DNA from: Hyphomicrobiales bacterium
GTDB lineage: Bacteria > Pseudomonadota > Alphaproteobacteria > Rhizobiales > Xanthobacteraceae
Length of the DNA: 9,104 nt
Assembly: GCA_003133345.1 (NCBI GenBank)
Contig: PKXB01000037.1
Coordinates: 161 to 9,264, forward strand
Direction of reading: 5' to 3'
The stretch's first letter is position 1. Each line of letters opens with the position of its first letter. The notes beneath the pieces were generated by a model that worked only from the letters and a program-made list of their open reading frames with translations, had not been told where the DNA came from and did not search any database. Shown here one piece after another: positions 6,112-9,104 of the stretch. Both the position numbers and the translations under genes were made by a program.

Positions 6112-8769
6112 TCACGCCGCACGACCGACGTCGGTCTGCTCCTTGAGCGCCGCGATCAGCCCCTGCCGGTCGAACTTGGCGACATAGTCGTGGAAGCCGA
6201 CCTGGCGGCCGCGCTCGACCGCTTCGGCCGATACGACCGAGGACAGCGCGATGATCGGCAAATCGGCGGTGCGCGGATCGCCGCGCAGGCGTTCGGCGAA
6301 TTCGAAGCCGTTCATCTCGGGCATTTCGATATCGGTGATGACCACGTCGAAGGCGCGCCCGTCCTTGAGCATCGCCAATGCCTCCAGCGCGGACGCGACG
6401 GCGCTCACCTCGTAGCCGGCGGCCTGCAGCACCGGCGTGAGCATGTTGCGGAAGAACGGGGAGTCGTCGATCAGCAGCAGCGAGCGCGGTGAAGCGCGCC
6501 TCGAGGGCTCCTTATTGCGGAACCAGTCCTCGAAGGCGAGCGGCAGGAAGTGGCCGACATCGATGATTTCGGTGGCCTGTCCCTTGATGATGGCGGAGCC
6601 GAGCACGCCGGAATTGTCGCTGCCGACCTGAATGTCGAGGCGGTCCTCGACGATGTCGACGATCTCGTCGACCACCAGCGCCATCGAGCGGGCGCCGTCC
6701 GAGAACACCAGTAGCGGCTGGGCGCCCTCGCCCTTCACGCGCACGCTCTCGTTCATGCTCACCAGCGGCATCAACTGGCCGCGGTACTGCACCATGTGGC
6801 GGCCGTTCGACAGCTCGATCTTGCGGGCGTCGATTTCCTCGAGCCGCGTGATCAGCGCGAGCGGCACAGCCTTGGGCTGGTTGGAGCCGGCGCGGAACAC
6901 CAGGAGCGATGTCGTCCGTTCGTCGGCAGCGGCGTGCTGGGTGTCGGCGGCTTCATCGGCGTCAATCTGCGAGGTGACGGTGCTGCCGAGCGACTGCGCG
7001 ATGCCGTTCGGATCGATGATCATGATCACCGTGCCGTCGCCAAGTATGGTGTTACCAGAAAACACCGCGATGTGACGCAGTTTGCTCGACATCGGCTTCA
7101 CCACGATTTCCTCGGTGTGAAACACGCTGTCCACGACGATGCCGAAGCTCTGGCTGCCGACTTGCGTGACCACGATGAAACCGCTCTCGACATCGCCGGG
7201 GCCGGGATCGGTGCCGAGCAATTGGCTCAAGCGTGCCAGCGGCAGCAGCTTGTCGCGCAAACGCAGGACCGCGGTATCCTTGATGCGCTCGACCCGATGT
7301 TCGCTGCCGGCGCGCGCCCGCACCAGCTCGATCACGGCGATTTGCGGGATCGCGAAGCGGTCGCCACCGGCCGCGACGATCAACGCCGCGACGATCGCGA
7401 GCGTGAGCGGGATCTTGATGGTGAAACTCAGTCCGACCCCGGCCACCGATTTCACGTCGACGGTACCGCCGATCTGGTCGATATTGTTGCGCACCACGTC
7501 CATGCCGACGCCGCGGCCGGAAACGCTGGTCACTTTCGCCGCGGTGGAAATGCCGGGCGCGAAAATGAACTTGTGAATTTGCGCTTCCGTCAATTTTTCG
7601 ATGTCGGATTCGGAGACCAGGCCTTGGGCGATGGCCTTGGCCTTGATGCGATCGGTGTCGAGCCCACGGCCGTCATCGGCGATCTGGATGATGATGTGGC
7701 CGCCTTCGTGATAGGCCGACAGCCGGATGCGCCCGTGCTCGGGCTTGCCGGCCGCGCGCCGCTCTTCCGGTTTCTCCAGGCCGTGGTCGGCCGAATTGCG
7801 CACCATATGGGTAAGCGGATCCTTGATCAGATCGAGCACCTGGCGGTCGAGCTCGGTCTCGGCACCCTGCATCTCCAGGTCGATCTGTTTGCCCAGCTCG
7901 TTGGAGAGATCGCGCACGATGCGCGGCAGCTTCTGCCAGGCATTGCCGATCGGCTGCATGCGCGTCTTCATGACGCCTTCCTGCAACTCGGCCGTGACAT
8001 TGGACAGCCGTTGCAGCGGCGCCTTGAATTCCGAATCTTCGTAGCGGCGCACCATCTCGAGCAGCTGATTGCGCGTCAGCACCAGCTCGGACACCATGGT
8101 CATCAGGTGTTCGAGCGTATCGACGGTGACGCGAATCGACTGGCCGCCCGCCTTGGCCGGGTCGTCGTCTTTGACCGCCGCTTCGACCGGCGCCGGATTG
8201 ACTGGCTTTGCGGCCGGCGCCTCGACCGGCACTGGTTTGGCGGCTTTCGCGGCGGGCAGATCGACCGCGGTTTCGCGGAACACGCGCTCGAGTTCATCGA
8301 GCGAAACCTCGCCCGGCCGCAACGGCCGTTCCAGCACTTGCGGCGTGAGCGTTCCAACCGCGTATTGGGGCGTCGCCGGCGCGGCCGATGGCGCGAGCCG
8401 CTCCACCATGCGCTCCAGATCGGAAATCAGATCGTCGTCGCCGCCGTCCGGCTCGCGCTGTTCGCGTTCGAGGGATTCCAGAATCTGCTTGATGCGATCG
8501 ATGGTGGAGAGGATGAGCGTGACGGCATCGTTGGTCGCCGGCAGGCCGTCGCGAAATTTGCCCATCAGCGTCTCGGCGGCATGCGCGAGCGCTTCCAGCC
8601 TTGGCAGCCCCAAGAAGCCGCAGGTGCCCTTGATGGTGTGCACGAGACGGAAGACGTTATCGAGGATCTTGGCGTTGTTCGGGTCCTGCTCGAAACGCAC
8701 GAGCTCGACGTCGACCACGTCGAGACTCTCGTTGGTCTCGGTCACGAATTCCCGCAGCAGATCGTCCAT
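6112..8769 (-). CDS. cheA: Hybrid chemotaxis histidine kinase CheA with two CheW-like domains and a receiver
   Basis: CheA autophosphorylates in response to receptors and passes phosphate to CheY and CheB. Domains in the 885-aa product: HPt (1-105) with His44 in LVHTIKGTCGFLG; a linker (106-210) with an acidic patch, a SLDELERVFRET helix and an AAKPV-PVEA repeat (176-184, 186-197), with no recognisable P2 CheY-docking domain; dimerisation helices (212-280); HATPase (285-455) with N box NSADHG (Asn325), G1 box DDGRGLD and G2 box GRGVGMD; a CheW-like P5 domain (about 457-600); a second CheW-like domain (about 618-750); and a receiver (762-880) with Asp768/Asp769, phospho-acceptor Asp813 and Lys865. 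The receiver has KF, not the usual KP, after the lysine. E. coli CheA is about 650 aa; the extra length is the second CheW-like domain plus the receiver. The ATG at 8769 has GAAGG 9 bases upstream. A CtrA box lies 117 bases upstream. Confidence 0.96.
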   Translation of the reverse strand: MDDLLREFVTETNESLDVVDVELVRFEQDPNNAKILDNVFRLVHTIKGTCGFLGLPRLEALAHAAETLMGKFRDGLPATNDAVTLILSTIDRIKQILESLEREQREPDGGDDDLISDLERMVERLAPSAAPATPQYAVGTLTPQVLERPLRPGEVSLDELERVFRETAVDLPAAKAAKPVPVEAPAAKPVNPAPVEAAVKDDDPAKAGGQSIRVTVDTLEHLMTMVSELVLTRNQLLEMVRRYEDSEFKAPLQRLSNVTAELQEGVMKTRMQPIGNAWQKLPRIVRDLSNELGKQIDLEMQGAETELDRQVLDLIKDPLTHMVRNSADHGLEKPEERRAAGKPEHGRIRLSAYHEGGHIIIQIADDGRGLDTDRIKAKAIAQGLVSESDIEKLTEAQIHKFIFAPGISTAAKVTSVSGRGVGMDVVRNNIDQIGGTVDVKSVAGVGLSFTIKIPLTLAIVAALIVAAGGDRFAIPQIAVIELVRARAGSEHRVERIKDTAVLRLRDKLLPLARLSQLLGTDPGPGDVESGFIVVTQVGSQSFGIVVDSVFHTEEIVVKPMSSKLRHIAVFSGNTILGDGTVIMIIDPNGIAQSLGSTVTSQIDADEAADTQHAAADERTTSLLVFRAGSNQPKAVPLALITRLEEIDARKIELSNGRHMVQYRGQLMPLVSMNESVRVKGEGAQPLLVFSDGARSMALVVDEIVDIVEDRLDIQVGSDNSGVLGSAIIKGQATEIIDVGHFLPLAFEDWFRNKEPSRRASPRSLLLIDDSPFFRNMLTPVLQAAGYEVSAVASALEALAMLKDGRAFDVVITDIEMPEMNGFEFAERLRGDPRTADLPIIALSSVVSAEAVERGRQVGFHDYVAKFDRQGLIAALKEQTDVGRAA

Positions 8770-8885
8770 GAAAAACGCCTTCGTCGACAGGCTCTGGCCC
8801 GTCCGCCGCTCTCCGTCGGGAGCGCCGTCAGTGTGTCGATGAAGCGTTTAATTTTGGTTGCGGAGCAGCCGAACAGTTGCGTGGA

Positions 8886-8900
8886 TTAACCACTCGTTAA
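8886..8900 (-). promoter_or_regulatory. CtrA binding box, TTAA-N7-TTAA
   Basis: The sequence TTAACCACTCGTTAA is a perfect match to the full alphaproteobacterial CtrA motif, two TTAA half-sites with exactly seven bases between them. The motif reads the same on either strand. It lies in the 147-base gap between the chpT stop and the cheA start, where a leftward promoter for the che operon is expected. CtrA is known to control flagellar and chemotaxis genes in many alphaproteobacteria. I could not identify a confident -10 element downstream of it. AT-rich tetramers are rare in this GC-rich DNA, which makes a chance match less likely. Confidence 0.7.
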
Positions 8901-8916
8901 CAACAGAAATCCCGCC

Positions 8917-9104
8917 CTATTGAGCCGTCACCACGACCGTCTCGCCTTCCATGGCCATGGCGGCTTTGACGCCGGAGGCCTGGGCCAAAAGGCTGGCATA
9001 GAACGGCTGGATGCGATGGGCGTCGAGCGCCGTGCCGCCGGCGTCGCCGGCGAGCAAAGCCGCCACCGCGGGCGGAACCTTGGCATTGACCCCGGCGGCG
9101 CTGA
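8917..9104 (-). CDS. chpT: ChpT-type histidine phosphotransferase, C-terminal end (partial)
   Basis: On the minus strand a frame is open from the right edge to a TAG at 8919-8917, giving 61 residues. It reads KVPPAVAALLAGDAGG, then DAHRIQPFYASLLAQASGVK, then AMEGETVVVTAQ at the end. The DAHxIQPFY-x-LLA segment followed by a short strand is how I recognise the C-terminal, degenerate-ATPase-like domain of ChpT. ChpT is a cytoplasmic dimer that relays phosphate from the hybrid kinase CckA to CtrA and CpdR. The phospho-histidine is in the N-terminal helices, outside the window. The gene lies directly upstream of cheA in the same direction, 147 bases away. Assignment rests on the tail only, so it is good but not certain. 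Confidence 0.78.
   Translation of the reverse strand, partial: SAAGVNAKVPPAVAALLAGDAGGTALDAHRIQPFYASLLAQASGVKAAMAMEGETVVVTAQ

Noticed and set aside
6796..8889. A 697-codon open frame on the + strand opposite cheA.
   Set aside because: It is antisense to a fully recognisable CheA. Its product is rich in His, Asp, Arg and Gly with no domain, as expected from the complement of a GC-rich coding sequence.

Overview
The window is GC-rich and reads as chromosomal DNA of an alphaproteobacterium, most likely Hyphomicrobiales near Bradyrhizobium, Rhodopseudomonas or Pseudolabrys. The grounds are a DUF1236-type protein, a small secreted Gly-rich/two-Cys protein, a ChpT-type histidine phosphotransferase (an alphaproteobacterial protein) and a perfect CtrA-type box. 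This placement is inferred from protein families only; no rRNA or other marker gene is present.

Left part (1-3113), an assortment of small genes. On the + strand lie the end of a DUF1236 protein and a 96-aa secreted protein, closed by a strong rightward terminator (about 642-667). A 139-aa protein of unknown function runs leftward (713-1132). After a 243-base divergent spacer come, rightward, a 29-codon hydrophobic mini-ORF (1376-1465), a secreted protein of about 360 aa split by an apparent -1 frameshift at an A-run (1479-2560), and a hotdog-fold acyl-CoA thioesterase (2655-3113).

Right part (3146-9104), a leftward chemotaxis cluster. In transcription order it is chpT (only its C-terminal end is in the window), then a hybrid cheA (HPt, dimerisation, ATPase, two CheW-like domains, receiver), cheW, cheY, cheB and cheR. 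Spacing is tight: 10 bases between cheA and cheW, 57 between cheW and cheY, 47 between cheY and cheB, and a 4-base GTGA overlap between cheB and cheR, so cheA to cheR is probably one operon. The set forms a chemosensory core: CheW couples receptors to CheA; CheA phosphorylates CheY, CheB and possibly its own receiver; CheR and CheB add and remove receptor methyl groups. No receptor, cheD or CheY-P phosphatase gene is visible in the window.

The most informative non-coding element is a perfect TTAA-N7-TTAA CtrA box in the chpT-cheA gap, 117 bases upstream of the cheA start. ChpT relays phosphate to CtrA in cell-cycle signalling, so the arrangement suggests that a CtrA pathway component sits directly beside a CtrA-controlled chemotaxis operon. 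Other points of interest are the frameshifted gene, the mini-ORF before it and the domain plan of CheA. I see no mobile element, CRISPR array, tRNA or rRNA.
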